Assembly: GCF_927798215.1 (NCBI RefSeq)
Contig: NZ_CAKMMW010000015.1
Coordinates: 124,001-188,000, forward strand
Length of the DNA stretch: 64,000 nucleotides
DNA from: Paenibacillus_E allorhizoplanae
GTDB lineage: Bacteria; Bacillota; Bacilli; Paenibacillales; NBRC-103111
Direction of reading: 5' to 3'
The first letter of the stretch is position 1. Each line of letters begins with the position of its first letter. This document shows positions 17,506 to 25,759 of the stretch, piece after piece. Below the pieces are notes generated by a model that was not told the origin of the DNA, did not search any database, and saw nothing but the letters and a program-made list of their open reading frames with translations. The position numbers and the translations under genes were made by a program.

Positions 17506-19097
17506 CGTGCCACAACCTCCTGATCCGCCGCCAGCTCTGTGCGCAGCTCAATCTCATCAATGCCAGAGACAATCAGGCGGTACTGCTGCGCAGGATCTGT
17601 TTCCGGATACTCCTCAAGCGAATGCAAGCCCCGCGTCTCCTTGCGTGCGAGAGCAGCGGTGTACATCCACCTCGCCGTCGCAATCATCCCTGCGACTTCA
17701 CGTGCGCGAACCCGCCCCTGCACCGACAGGGGCACGGCTGTCCCCCGCAAGCTCGCCCACAGATCGTCCAATCGCGCCAGCGATTGACGGATCACGGGCT
17801 CACTGCGGAAATAATTGATGTCCAGCGGGAAGACCTCCCGCTGGACTGCCTCTACCAAGCCCCCCGCATCGAGGATGCGATCGGGGGCTGCATCAGGATC
17901 GACCAGGCCGTAACGGCCTGCTGGTCGCAAATCCCTAGCGCTGCGCCCCAGCGTCAGCGCATGCTTCGCAGCTCCGGCACCGGCCCATGTGCCGGAGGAG
18001 ATCGCCCAGGAGGCGTTGAATGCGCCTCCGCCTGACTTGGCACCCGTGACACGTTCACGGGTGGCCGCATCGCCGGCGGCATAAAGGCCCGGCACCGTTG
18101 AGGCGCAGCTCTCATCGGTAAGGCGGATGCCGCCTGTCCCGCGAACGGTTCCCTCATAGCGAAGCGTGAGCGGGAACCGCTCTGTGAAGGGATCGATGCC
18201 TGCGCGATCCAGCGGCACGAAGAAAATCGCATGCGATTTACGCAGGATTTGCTGCTTTTCTTCCGTATCCGCGTGGTTTAGCACTGCGTACACGGGGCCT
18301 TTGCTCAGCATTTTCGGCAGAAAATCGCCCGCTCTCGGGCCTCCGCCTTGCAGTACCGTGCCATCCTCTGAGGTATAGGTAGCCCAGTTCAGCAAGCGGC
18401 CACGAGTCACCGTACCGAAAGCCGCACTTGGCGCATACTGGCGCGTAAACTCCATGCCAGATAGCTCGGCACCGAGCTCCGTCGCCATCAGAACACCCTC
18501 TCCAGTTAGGACGTTACAACCCAACCCCTTGCTTAGAAAAGCACATCCACCTGTTGCAATCACGACAGCATTCGCTCGGATTTCCCATTCGGAATCATCT
18601 AAGCGTGAAATGCCTCGAGCTCCTCCAACTCCATGCTCATCGACGAGCAGTTCTAAAGCTGGCGATTGATCAAGGATCTTCACACCTGCCCGACTGACCT
18701 GACGACGCATTAGCTTCATGTACTCTGGTCCCTGCAAGTGATCACGCAAAGGAACACCCTGCTCATCACGGCGAAACGGATAGCCCCACTTCTCCACTAA
18801 CAGTAAGCTTTCATACACTTGATCAAGCACACGGTGGATCCACGCAGGCTCTGCCAAGTACCCACTTTCTTTGTAGCGCTGCTGGACTGCCTTCTCTCTC
18901 CGTTCAGAATCTGGCGGCAGGTACAACAAATTCGTGCCTCCAGGTGCCGTAGCTCCGCTCGATCCTAGGAATCCTTTGTCTACGAGGATGACCTTCGCAT
19001 GCTGCTGGGCTGCGCTCCAAGCTGCCCATGCCCCGGCAGGACCTCCACCGATGACTAAGACATCGGCGTCTAATTTCGTAATTTTGCCCGAGCTCAT
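17502..19097 (-). CDS. Fumarate/APS-reductase-like FAD flavoprotein (copy 2)
   Basis: A 531-residue paralogue of the 15381-16985 flavoprotein. It has FAD motif VIGGGPAGAWAAWSAA, GSSGATAPGGTN, VRGTGGIRL, GLYAAGDAATRE and a C-terminal KETRGLHSLEEYPETD. The start is ATG 19097 with an AAGGAGG site 8 nt away; a longer frame from 19139 would overlap the permease gene and lacks such a site. The 3' half is noticeably more GC-rich than neighbouring genes. Both copies sit next to sulfonate-transport genes where an SsuD monooxygenase would be expected. Confidence 0.88.
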   Translation of the reverse strand: MSSGKITKLDADVLVIGGGPAGAWAAWSAAQQHAKVILVDKGFLGSSGATAPGGTNLLYLPPDSERREKAVQQRYKESGYLAEPAWIHRVLDQVYESLLLVEKWGYPFRRDEQGVPLRDHLQGPEYMKLMRRQVSRAGVKILDQSPALELLVDEHGVGGARGISRLDDSEWEIRANAVVIATGGCAFLSKGLGCNVLTGEGVLMATELGAELSGMEFTRQYAPSAAFGTVTRGRLLNWATYTSEDGTVLQGGGPRAGDFLPKMLSKGPVYAVLNHADTEEKQQILRKSHAIFFVPLDRAGIDPFTERFPLTLRYEGTVRGTGGIRLTDESCASTVPGLYAAGDAATRERVTGAKSGGGAFNASWAISSGTWAGAGAAKHALTLGRSARDLRPAGRYGLVDPDAAPDRILDAGGLVEAVQREVFPLDINYFRSEPVIRQSLARLDDLWASLRGTAVPLSVQGRVRAREVAGMIATARWMYTAALARKETRGLHSLEEYPETDPAQQYRLIVSGIDEIELRTELAADQEVVAR

Positions 19098-19119
19098 CGC
19101 AATCCCTCCTTGATGTTTC

Positions 19120-19977
19120 CTAGCCTTGGAAGCTGTCACGCCAGCTCAGCCATCTTCTTTCTAGCCACCGTACAAGTGAATCCACAAGTTTCCCGATCAC
19201 TGCAAAAATGATGACCCCAACGAATATAAGCTCAGCGCTTGAATTTTGTTTACCATAGTTAATGAGGAAACCAATTCCTTCCTGTGACCCGATCAATTCA
19301 GCTACAACGAGGCCCAGCCAAGAAATCGCTACAGATAGGCGTAAACCTAACAGAATGCCAGGCAAAGCGGCCGGGAGGATCAAGCGAAAAATTTGCTTCG
19401 ACTTGCTGAAATTCAGCACTTTAGCGACCTCGAATAATTTGTGATCCACATTCCGAATGCCGAGAAAGGTATAAATATACATAGGGAAAAAAGCCCCATT
19501 CGCAATGATCACGATTTTCGAAACCTCGCCGAAACCGAACCAAAGTATGATTAACGGGGCAATCGCGAGATGTGGAATCATGCGCAGCATTTGAAAGGAA
19601 GGATCCAGCATGAACTCCAGCTTTTGAACAAAACCAACTAAAAAGCCAAAGAGCAGCCCGATGGATCCTCCAATTAGAAAACCTATGACAGCTCGTTGCA
19701 AAGAAATCGACAGATGCTGGGTCAGCTCACCAGAAGCGATTAATGAACGAAACTCAGCGGCAATTTGCAACGGAGTTGGTAAATAGGATGGTGAAAACAG
19801 CCCCAAATCCCCTGATACTTGCCAAATGACAAGGAGTAATAATGGCACGACCGCACCGATGACGAAATCGTTCACTCTCTCCCACAACCATTTGATCCGA
19901 ACAAACTCTAGCTTCTGTATTTTCGATTTCTCCATGCCTTGCGTAGCTTGGCTTAGTGCCTCGACACGATTGCTCAT
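19120..19977 (-). CDS. SsuC/TauC-like ABC permease (copy 1)
   Basis: A 285-residue membrane subunit of a NitT/TauT-family importer with about six spans. The ATPase-contact loop includes FEVAKVLNFSKSKQIFRLILPAA (EAA-like, near residue 187) and the conserved SWLGLVVAELIGSQEGIGFLI. It is very similar to the next gene upstream (20019-20831); the two probably form a heterodimeric channel or serve two binding proteins. It lies 22 nt before the flavoprotein copy 2 start. Confidence 0.9.
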   Translation of the reverse strand: MSNRVEALSQATQGMEKSKIQKLEFVRIKWLWERVNDFVIGAVVPLLLLVIWQVSGDLGLFSPSYLPTPLQIAAEFRSLIASGELTQHLSISLQRAVIGFLIGGSIGLLFGFLVGFVQKLEFMLDPSFQMLRMIPHLAIAPLIILWFGFGEVSKIVIIANGAFFPMYIYTFLGIRNVDHKLFEVAKVLNFSKSKQIFRLILPAALPGILLGLRLSVAISWLGLVVAELIGSQEGIGFLINYGKQNSSAELIFVGVIIFAVIGKLVDSLVRWLERRWLSWRDSFQG

Positions 19978-20018
19978 CCCTTCTCCCCCTTAGCTTTGTG
20001 CGTATATCCCTTTAATGA

Positions 20019-20831
20019 TCAGTGCCCTTTATAGCTGTCTTGCCAGCTAAGCCATTTGCGTTCAAGCAGCCTCACAGCGGAGTCTGCAACAATACCGAAA
20101 ACGGCAAATATGAGAATACCAACGAACACAACAGGTGTTTTGGAAAATTGGCGCGCATCCGACATCATATACCCGATCCCTGCGGTCGATCCCATTAATT
20201 CAGCTACAACAAGTCCAAGCCATGACACACCTAATGAGATCCGAACGCCTAGTAAAATATGAGGCATTGCTCCGGGAATCGTTAACCGGATGATTTGCTT
20301 CCATTTACTAAACCCTAACACACGTGTCACATCGAAAAGTTTGTTATCCACGCCTCGAATACCCAAGAAAGCATTGATATAAAGTGGAAAAAAAGCCCCT
20401 TTGGCAATAAGCAGAACCTTTGCCGTTTCACCAATTCCAAACCATAAAATAAACAAGGGGGCGATCGCCAAGTGAGGCACCATGCGAAGCATTTGGACCG
20501 TGGGATCTAGCGCTTTCTCCGTTCTACGGAATAAACCAACGAGAATGCCGAAGGCAAGGCCCAAAGAACCACCAAGCAGGAAACCTGAAAGTGCGCGGAG
20601 GACACTAATTTTAATATTGTCATAGAGCTCACCCGTTTGAATGAGTCGAATGCCCGCGTTCATAATGCGAAGCGGTGTTGGGAATAGCAACGATGAAATA
20701 ATACCCAAATGGCCTAGAAGCTGCCAAGTAAGCAGTACGAGTATAGGTACCAAAGCGCCAAGAAGCACGCGATTAACTCGTTGCTTGTATCTCTGTTGAT
20801 CAACACCTACCAATTGTCCTTGTTGGCTCAT
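20019..20831 (-). CDS. SsuC/TauC-like ABC permease (copy 2)
   Basis: A 270-residue permease, a tandem paralogue of the 19120-19977 product. Shared blocks are MLRMVPHLAIAPLFILWFG, FDVTRVLGFSKWKQIIRL and SWLGLVVAELMGSTAGIGYM. It lies 22 nt after the ATPase gene and is clearly co-transcribed. Two divergent permeases with a single ATPase is less common than the usual SsuC homodimer, and suggests a heterodimer (inference). Confidence 0.9.
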   Translation of the reverse strand: MSQQGQLVGVDQQRYKQRVNRVLLGALVPILVLLTWQLLGHLGIISSLLFPTPLRIMNAGIRLIQTGELYDNIKISVLRALSGFLLGGSLGLAFGILVGLFRRTEKALDPTVQMLRMVPHLAIAPLFILWFGIGETAKVLLIAKGAFFPLYINAFLGIRGVDNKLFDVTRVLGFSKWKQIIRLTIPGAMPHILLGVRISLGVSWLGLVVAELMGSTAGIGYMMSDARQFSKTPVVFVGILIFAVFGIVADSAVRLLERKWLSWQDSYKGH

Positions 20832-20853
20832 TGAGATCTCTCCCCCCTTCTCC

Positions 20854-21630
20854 TTAAATGCCGGAACTATCTATTAATTCTAGCTCTTCAATTTTCTCGA
20901 ATTCACTAAGTACCTTAAGCCGCAACTCCTGAAAAGACGTCGTCGTCTTCTTTCTCGGAATCGGCAGATCGATGGGTACAATGTTCCTTATGGCGCCAGG
21001 CCGCGGTTTGAGGATCACGACCCGATTGGCTAAATAGATTGCTTCATCAATATCATGCGTGACGAAAATCATCGTCGTTTTATTTTTTTGCCAAATATCA
21101 ATCAACACTTCCTGCATGTGCGTTCGTGTAAAAGCATCTAGAGCACCGAACGGCTCATCAAGCAGCAGCACTTTCGGATTACGAAGCAAGGCTCTCGCTA
21201 TGGCAACACGTTGAGCCATTCCACCAGAAAGCTCTTTCGGGAACGACTTCTGAAAGCCTTCCAGGCGGACGAGTTTAATTAGTTCATCCACTTTCTTGCG
21301 CACTTCAGGGTCTCTGAGCGAAAGGTCAGCGGCGATATTCTTCTCGACATTCAACCACGGAAACAGCCTTGGCTCTTGGAAAATGAAGCCCTTGTCAATG
21401 CCAGGTCCCTGTATCACCTGACCGCCCAGTTGAACCTCGCCGGTATGCGTAACATCCAGTCCAGCAATGATTTTGAGCAGCGTGCTTTTGCCGCAGCCGC
21501 TGGGTCCTATGACTGTAATAAATTCCCCTTCTTTCACTTGCAATTGAATATTGTGCAAGGCTTGAACAGACCCTTTACTGGACTGAAAAGTTTTGTTCAC
21601 ATGCTCGAGTTTCAACAACGGTTGGCTCAT
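20854..21630 (-). CDS. SsuB/TauB-like ABC transporter ATPase
   Basis: A 258-residue ATPase energising the sulfonate-type importer at the inner face of the membrane. Walker A GPSGCGKST is at 42-50, followed by a Q-loop near FQEPRLFPW, signature LSGGMAQRV, Walker B LLLDEPFGALD and the H-loop VTHDIDEA. The start at ATG 21630 has AGAGGAG 9 nt upstream; the frame is open further to 21666, but that region holds the leader terminator. First gene of the sulfur cluster, directly behind leader copy 1. Confidence 0.93.
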   Translation of the reverse strand: MSQPLLKLEHVNKTFQSSKGSVQALHNIQLQVKEGEFITVIGPSGCGKSTLLKIIAGLDVTHTGEVQLGGQVIQGPGIDKGFIFQEPRLFPWLNVEKNIAADLSLRDPEVRKKVDELIKLVRLEGFQKSFPKELSGGMAQRVAIARALLRNPKVLLLDEPFGALDAFTRTHMQEVLIDIWQKNKTTMIFVTHDIDEAIYLANRVVILKPRPGAIRNIVPIDLPIPRKKTTTSFQELRLKVLSEFEKIEELELIDSSGI

Positions 21631-21654
21631 CAGGTTCAACTCCTCTTTTAAATG

Positions 21655-21704
21655 AAAAAAAGACACTTTTCTCCCTAAAGAGAATAGCGTCTCCGTTCAT
21701 ACGG
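21655..21704 (-). promoter_or_regulatory. Leader hairpin plus terminator (sulfur-linked leader, copy 1)
   Basis: On the minus strand, CCGT-AUGA-ACGG is directly followed by a 12-bp stem (GACGC..UUCUC against GAGAA..GUGUC, one mismatch, UUUA loop region) and seven U. It sits 25 nt upstream of the ATPase start codon. It has the same layout as copies 2 and 3. Confidence 0.75.
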
Positions 21705-21717
21705 TGGTCACATTTCT

Positions 21718-21747
21718 AGAGTACCACTCTGGATGAAACTTAGTCAA
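21718..21747 (-). promoter_or_regulatory. Candidate sigma-A promoter for the sulfonate operon, with upstream dyad
   Basis: TTGACT, 18-bp spacer, TACTCT on the minus strand. At 21763-21783 lies a dyad TTCCTATAA-GTT-TTATCGGAT, which resembles CymR-type cysteine-regulator sites of Firmicutes (recalled, not searched). A second -10-like TATAAT overlaps the dyad region, so a longer leader is also possible. Confidence 0.5.
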
Positions 21748-21880
21748 CCATAATTTATTATATTCCTATAAGTTTTATCGGATATAAAAGTTTATTCGTC
21801 TAGTTACTCCCCCAAACGATCCAGCCCTTACTGTCATAAGATAAGGTGTGCGAATGCATTATTCAACCTTTTTTTTCGAT

Positions 21881-21908
21881 CGACCTTCTCCCAGAAGGTC
21901 GTTTTTTT
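21881..21908 (+). terminator. Plus-strand intrinsic terminator without an obvious gene
   Basis: A perfect 9-bp stem CGACCTTCT/AGAAGGTCG with CCC loop and seven T on the plus strand. There is no plus-strand gene upstream for about 15 kb, and the flanking genes read the other way. The region 21631-21934 otherwise holds only the leader, promoter and dyad of the sulfonate operon. A small plus-strand RNA starting around 21700-21850 is possible. Confidence 0.6.
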
Positions 21909-21934
21909 ATACCCGCAGCAATACACTTCTTCAA

Positions 21935-22603
21935 TCAAGGTGTGTACACCGTTTTTAAATGCTGCAGATTCCAAATGACTTTATCTCCATTGGCATTAAT
22001 CAATTCTACGGAACCATTCTCCACTTTGTGAAGTAAGCCTATTTTTTTCGTGTTATCTCCAAAATCAAAAACGACTAGGTTTCCTTTCAGTTTTTCACAT
22101 TGTCCTTCAAAGGTTCTTGATAAGGATACGTTGATAGGATTCAAAGGTAGTGATTGATTATTTAGCGAGTACGGCGTGAGGTGAGCATGATAAGGAATTA
22201 ACCATTTCAAGTGGTTCATAGACACAAATATGGCTTTATAGACAGGGGAGTAAAAGACAAAATAGTCATTCATAATACTAGTTAAATAGCCATGTATCGT
22301 TTTGTTGCCCGTTACATAAATCTCGACAAATCGACCCTTTGCATTATTTAATATCTTTCGAAATGAGAGGCTATCCTCTTGATAATCAATTGGCATTTCA
22401 TCAGATATGAGCTCAGTTTCCATTCTGGACTCTGAATTCAATCTAACATTCTGTACGTTTACTAAGGGGATATAATAGAACTGTTGTTTATTAACCACAA
22501 CCATAATATCAAGCCCTAAATCAATTATTTTACCCATACAGTTATTATTCCCAGAAATTTCAACAATCACTTGTTGACCAACAAATTGTTGAAGCACACG
22601 CAT
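21935..22603 (-). CDS. Hypothetical protein with repeated beta-barrel-like segments
   Basis: A 222-residue cytoplasmic protein without signal peptide or membrane span. The sequence shows three similar segments: FVGQQVIVEISGNNNCMGKI (about residues 7-26), GRFVEIYVTGNKTIHGYLTS (about 90-110) and a C-terminal LKGNLVVFDFGDNTKKIGLL (about 172-191). Each is followed by a region ending in VPL/L.., as in small Sm-like or DUF2642-type barrels of Bacillales coat-associated proteins. The family assignment is tentative. It stands alone between the sulfonate operon and the ArsB-like gene. Confidence 0.7.
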   Translation of the reverse strand: MRVLQQFVGQQVIVEISGNNNCMGKIIDLGLDIMVVVNKQQFYYIPLVNVQNVRLNSESRMETELISDEMPIDYQEDSLSFRKILNNAKGRFVEIYVTGNKTIHGYLTSIMNDYFVFYSPVYKAIFVSMNHLKWLIPYHAHLTPYSLNNQSLPLNPINVSLSRTFEGQCEKLKGNLVVFDFGDNTKKIGLLHKVENGSVELINANGDKVIWNLQHLKTVYTP

Positions 22604-22708
22604 ACGAATAACCTCCAGTTATCATCATATCTGCCGAATGAGAAAAACTTCTATCGAAGTACTTCGAGGATGAGCGACCGCGTTTCAAAGGTGGTTTTTA
22701 TCGCCAAT

Positions 22709-22749
22709 AAGAATTTGTTCTTCCGAGCCTCGGAAACTAATAAATTCTT
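22709..22749. repeat. Nested inverted repeat
   Basis: Outer arms AAGAATTT/AAATTCTT (22709-22716 and 22742-22749) enclose a perfect inner stem TTCCGA-GCC-TCGGAA (22721-22735). It lies just after the ArsB-like gene on the minus strand but lacks a U-tract. It may be an RNA-end structure or a binding site for a dimeric regulator. Confidence 0.5.
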
Positions 22750-22755
22750 ATGTGG

Positions 22756-24099
22756 TTAAAAAATCCAGGATACCCAGAATGCTAGAATAACTAACGTAAA
22801 AATAAGAGTAATTGGAATGACTGTAATTGTCACCTTTAGGTACTCGGCCCAGCTCAATTTTACTTTCCCTTTCTTGATAATGTGCATCCACATGATAGTT
22901 GCAAGCGTCCCAATCGGTAAAATAAGGGAACCCATATCACTGCCGATAACACCAGCTAGATAAGAAATTTTTAAGGTAAGCGGGTCAAGACCCATGTTCG
23001 TCAAAGTTAACGTTCCTACCATTAATGCAGGATGATTGTTAAATAAATTCGATAATATGGTAAGTAGAACTCCCATCATTAGGCTTGCATCAAGTAAACT
23101 GCCCGAAACAAGTGGTTGCATAAGCTGGATAAGCATTTGGGTTAATCCGATATTATGCAAACCATATATAATCACATACATACTGAAGGCAAAAACCAGT
23201 ATATACCAAGGCATTTTTCTAATCATATCTGTAGGCGCAATTTTCAAATAATACCAACGCCAGCCCAGCAGGAAGGTAGAACCGATAACAGCCATTAATG
23301 GAACTGGAAAATGAATGAAAGAGGCAACAAATAGGCTTATTCGAACGCTGAATACGAAGATTAAGATATTCCGCATGAATTTAGTTCGATTCTCTATCGG
23401 AATCGGTGACGAAATATCTTGCAGTGGATGTGTTTGGTGTAAGGCTCCTACTTTAATTGGTGCTAGTTTGCGAGGTAATACGCGATAAAAACTGAAAAAT
23501 AGAAGGAGTGTAAGGAGTACAAGACCAAGTGAAGCAGGGACAAACATCATCGCTGTTTGCATATAGAGGTCCATATGAACAATTTTTAGCGCAATTAAAT
23601 TGACAATATTACTTACACCAATTGGTGCGCTAGAAGCTGTTGCAACTAAAGCGCCGGAGAGTAAATAAGGAATTTTTTGATGGTTTTTAAGGCCTAATTG
23701 ATGTAGCAGCATAAGTAAGATCGGTGTTGTAATTAATATACTACCGTCGTTGTTTACAAAAAGGGTCATCAGAAAACAAAATAAATTCGTGTACCAGAAA
23801 AGACGTATTCCTGATCCTTTCGCTCGTTCTAGGAGCTTCTCTGCAGCCCAATTAAAAAAACCAAAGCTCTCCAAAACAATCGCCATAACAATCGTTGCCA
23901 TAATGGTTACTGCTGCTCCACCTATGGTTTCAGTTATTTTACCCACGTCATGTATAGTAACACTACCGCTTAGAAGGACAAATATGGCGCCGACGGTTGC
24001 GGGAATAGATTCATTTACATTTGGACGAAAGATAATAAAAGCAATGGTGCATATAAACGACAATATGGTGATAGGAATCATGAAATCTTGCAGCATCAT
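22756..24099 (-). CDS. ArsB/NhaD-superfamily ion transporter (arsenite-efflux-like)
   Basis: A 447-residue membrane protein with about eleven hydrophobic segments. The hallmark FVNNDGSILITTPILLML (about residues 115-132) is the ArsB/NhaD/CitM signature. A second half-repeat (NLFNNHPALMVGTLTL) fits the inverted-repeat architecture. Closest by pattern to ArsB-like arsenic transporters of Bacillales. No ArsR, ArsC or ArsD is nearby, so a different anion or Na+/H+ exchange remains possible. Confidence 0.82.
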   Translation of the reverse strand: MMLQDFMIPITILSFICTIAFIIFRPNVNESIPATVGAIFVLLSGSVTIHDVGKITETIGGAAVTIMATIVMAIVLESFGFFNWAAEKLLERAKGSGIRLFWYTNLFCFLMTLFVNNDGSILITTPILLMLLHQLGLKNHQKIPYLLSGALVATASSAPIGVSNIVNLIALKIVHMDLYMQTAMMFVPASLGLVLLTLLLFFSFYRVLPRKLAPIKVGALHQTHPLQDISSPIPIENRTKFMRNILIFVFSVRISLFVASFIHFPVPLMAVIGSTFLLGWRWYYLKIAPTDMIRKMPWYILVFAFSMYVIIYGLHNIGLTQMLIQLMQPLVSGSLLDASLMMGVLLTILSNLFNNHPALMVGTLTLTNMGLDPLTLKISYLAGVIGSDMGSLILPIGTLATIMWMHIIKKGKVKLSWAEYLKVTITVIPITLIFTLVILAFWVSWIF

Positions 24100-24429
24100 A
24101 ATTCAACCTCTTTTCGATAAGGTAAAATAAGGTCTTAACGAAGATCTTATTTATCCACTTTTAACAGATCTCTCTAGTGAACAAAAATCGCTTATAAGTT
24201 ACGGTTTTCTAGTTATTCCTCCCTCCATGATAGATGTCTTATCGTTTCATTAGCATAATATGTTCCTAAAACATAGTGGGGACTAGTTGTTTATACTATT
24301 TCTATAATAATTCCACTAATAGCACTGTATATTGACCTAGTAGTAGAAACTGGAGACAACTGCTTGCTAAAGCCATTGTCGCGAATCTATCACATCCTTG
24401 TCCCTTCTGAAGGAGTGCCTACGCAAAGT
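24100..24429. other. Intergenic region, no gene seen
   Basis: AT-rich sequence between the ArsB-like gene and the DUF2935 gene. It must contain the ArsB-like gene's promoter on the minus strand, but no clear -35/-10 pair or operator could be singled out. Nothing else is recognisable. Confidence 0.5.
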
Positions 24430-24461
24430 AAAAAGCCACTTGCTTCAGCAAGTGACTTTTT
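24430..24461 (-). terminator. Bidirectional-looking intrinsic terminator
   Basis: A CACTTGC/GCAAGTG stem with TTCA loop is flanked by five A and five T, so U-tracts exist in both directions. It lies 22 nt after the stop of the DUF2935 gene. Confidence 0.88.
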
Positions 24462-24483
24462 GACCTAGGATGTCCCCATAGAT

Positions 24484-25332
24484 TTAATGACCCAGATGCT
24501 CCTCCCGCATCCCCATGACTGGATTGCCCGTTAAGCACTGCTCGAACATATCAATGATCGCTAAGAAGCGTTCCGCCTCCCGGAACACGTGATCCGCCAA
24601 CAAGGGATGGATAATGCTCTTGATTTTGCAAGCCTCAATTAAATCGCGGGCTGTCTTTTTGAAATCACGCAGGGCAACGACGGAGACACGATTCTGGTCA
24701 AGGAACTGATCCAATAGCGGTTCGGTTTGGGATTGAGGCCTCATCCCGCTTAAATCAATAGCTTGAAAGAGAAGTTGGTCAAAATCATGACTAAAATTCC
24801 TTGCTTGTTCTACTAACTGACGTTCGGATGGGTCCAGTAGATGACCAATAAATTTGGCGTGATCCGCCATGATGCGCAAGAAGAATATATTTTCATCAAT
24901 AATCGCGTCGGGTAACGGTTCTAATCGTCCTGTGTTTAATTCGTGTAATCGGTTGCGAAAATAGTTAGCTTCACGGCTCGTATGGTCGACTAGTAAGGGG
25001 AAGTTGTTACCACCAGGCAGCTTGCATTGAATGATGAGCCCGAGAACTTTTCGTTTGAACGCCCAAATATGTGCAGCTGCCGAAGACACTTCCGTATTGA
25101 ATCGTCGAATTTGTTCTGGGTCTGTCAACTCGTTATACGCGTGGGCTCGACCCTCGATATGCTCAAAAATATGATAATAATGATTCGCTTCTTGAATCAA
25201 CGTCGTATCCTCACATCGAAAACCCAGTTTGAGAAACAAGGAATGTTCCTTCATAATTCGCGACCAGAACCGTACCTCATCTAATGAACGCATCACGAAC
25301 TCATTTGACAATTTAGGCACTCTCCTCACCAT
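24484..25332 (-). CDS. DUF2935-family protein
   Basis: A 282-residue cytoplasmic protein with two DUF2935 repeats. The first begins SLDEVRFWSRIMKEHSLFL (about residues 16-34), the second IIDENIFFLRIMADHAKFIG (about 147-166); both carry the E/D...H pattern of a ferritin-like helical bundle that could bind metal. Its role is unknown; relatives are scattered through Bacillales and clostridia. It is monocistronic with a terminator. Confidence 0.85.
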   Translation of the reverse strand: MVRRVPKLSNEFVMRSLDEVRFWSRIMKEHSLFLKLGFRCEDTTLIQEANHYYHIFEHIEGRAHAYNELTDPEQIRRFNTEVSSAAAHIWAFKRKVLGLIIQCKLPGGNNFPLLVDHTSREANYFRNRLHELNTGRLEPLPDAIIDENIFFLRIMADHAKFIGHLLDPSERQLVEQARNFSHDFDQLLFQAIDLSGMRPQSQTEPLLDQFLDQNRVSVVALRDFKKTARDLIEACKIKSIIHPLLADHVFREAERFLAIIDMFEQCLTGNPVMGMREEHLGH

Positions 25333-25477
25333 GATGTTCTCCTATTCCAAGTATAGTGAGCAGATGTCGTACATATGCTACTTCAACCTCAATTAGGACA
25401 ACTCGATGAATTCAGACTCCAACATCACTTCAATTGGTTTGCTTCCACAGTTATTTCTGTAGGGATGTGAGGGAAAT

Positions 25478-25512
25478 AAAAAAAAGTGACCCACAGCAAC
25501 GGGCTGAGGGTC
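25478..25512 (-). terminator. Minus-strand terminator without an assigned gene
   Basis: GACCC-A-CAGC/GCTG-A-GGGTC stem, followed on the minus strand by eight U. The next minus-strand gene upstream starts only at about 29.8 kb, and the plus-strand PadR gene begins at 25760. A short antisense or small RNA from 25520-25740 may end here. The rest of 25333-25759 holds no gene. Confidence 0.6.
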
Positions 25513-25759
25513 TAAGTTTATATATTTAAAAAGGGGGTCGAGGTTTATTATAGGCTACTTATATTAATGCCAGATGAAGATAAGATTTCAATTATATTAC
25601 AATTACTAACTAGCATTTAAGACAACGCGGTCGGTCTAACCATAATTTCACTGATGAGTGTGTCATCGGTAGCGATATATTGCCAATGCCTTCCTTTTGT
25701 TTTATATTATACATAGATAACCGATGCATCGTAATCCGATAGTAAATAAGGAGCCAACA

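Noticed and set aside
17183..18035. Two long plus-strand open frames (over 200 residues) opposite the flavoprotein/ferredoxin copy 2 genes
   Set aside because: They are antisense shadows in a GC-rich segment; their translations show no domain logic, while the minus-strand proteins have clear FAD and cysteine motifs.
21661..21850. S-box (SAM-I) riboswitch or T-box upstream of the sulfonate operon
   Set aside because: The conserved cores I would expect (the GGAGGGACTGGCC-type S-box and GGGTGGNACCGCG-type T-box elements) are absent; AGAGTGGTAC at the promoter is a chance resemblance.
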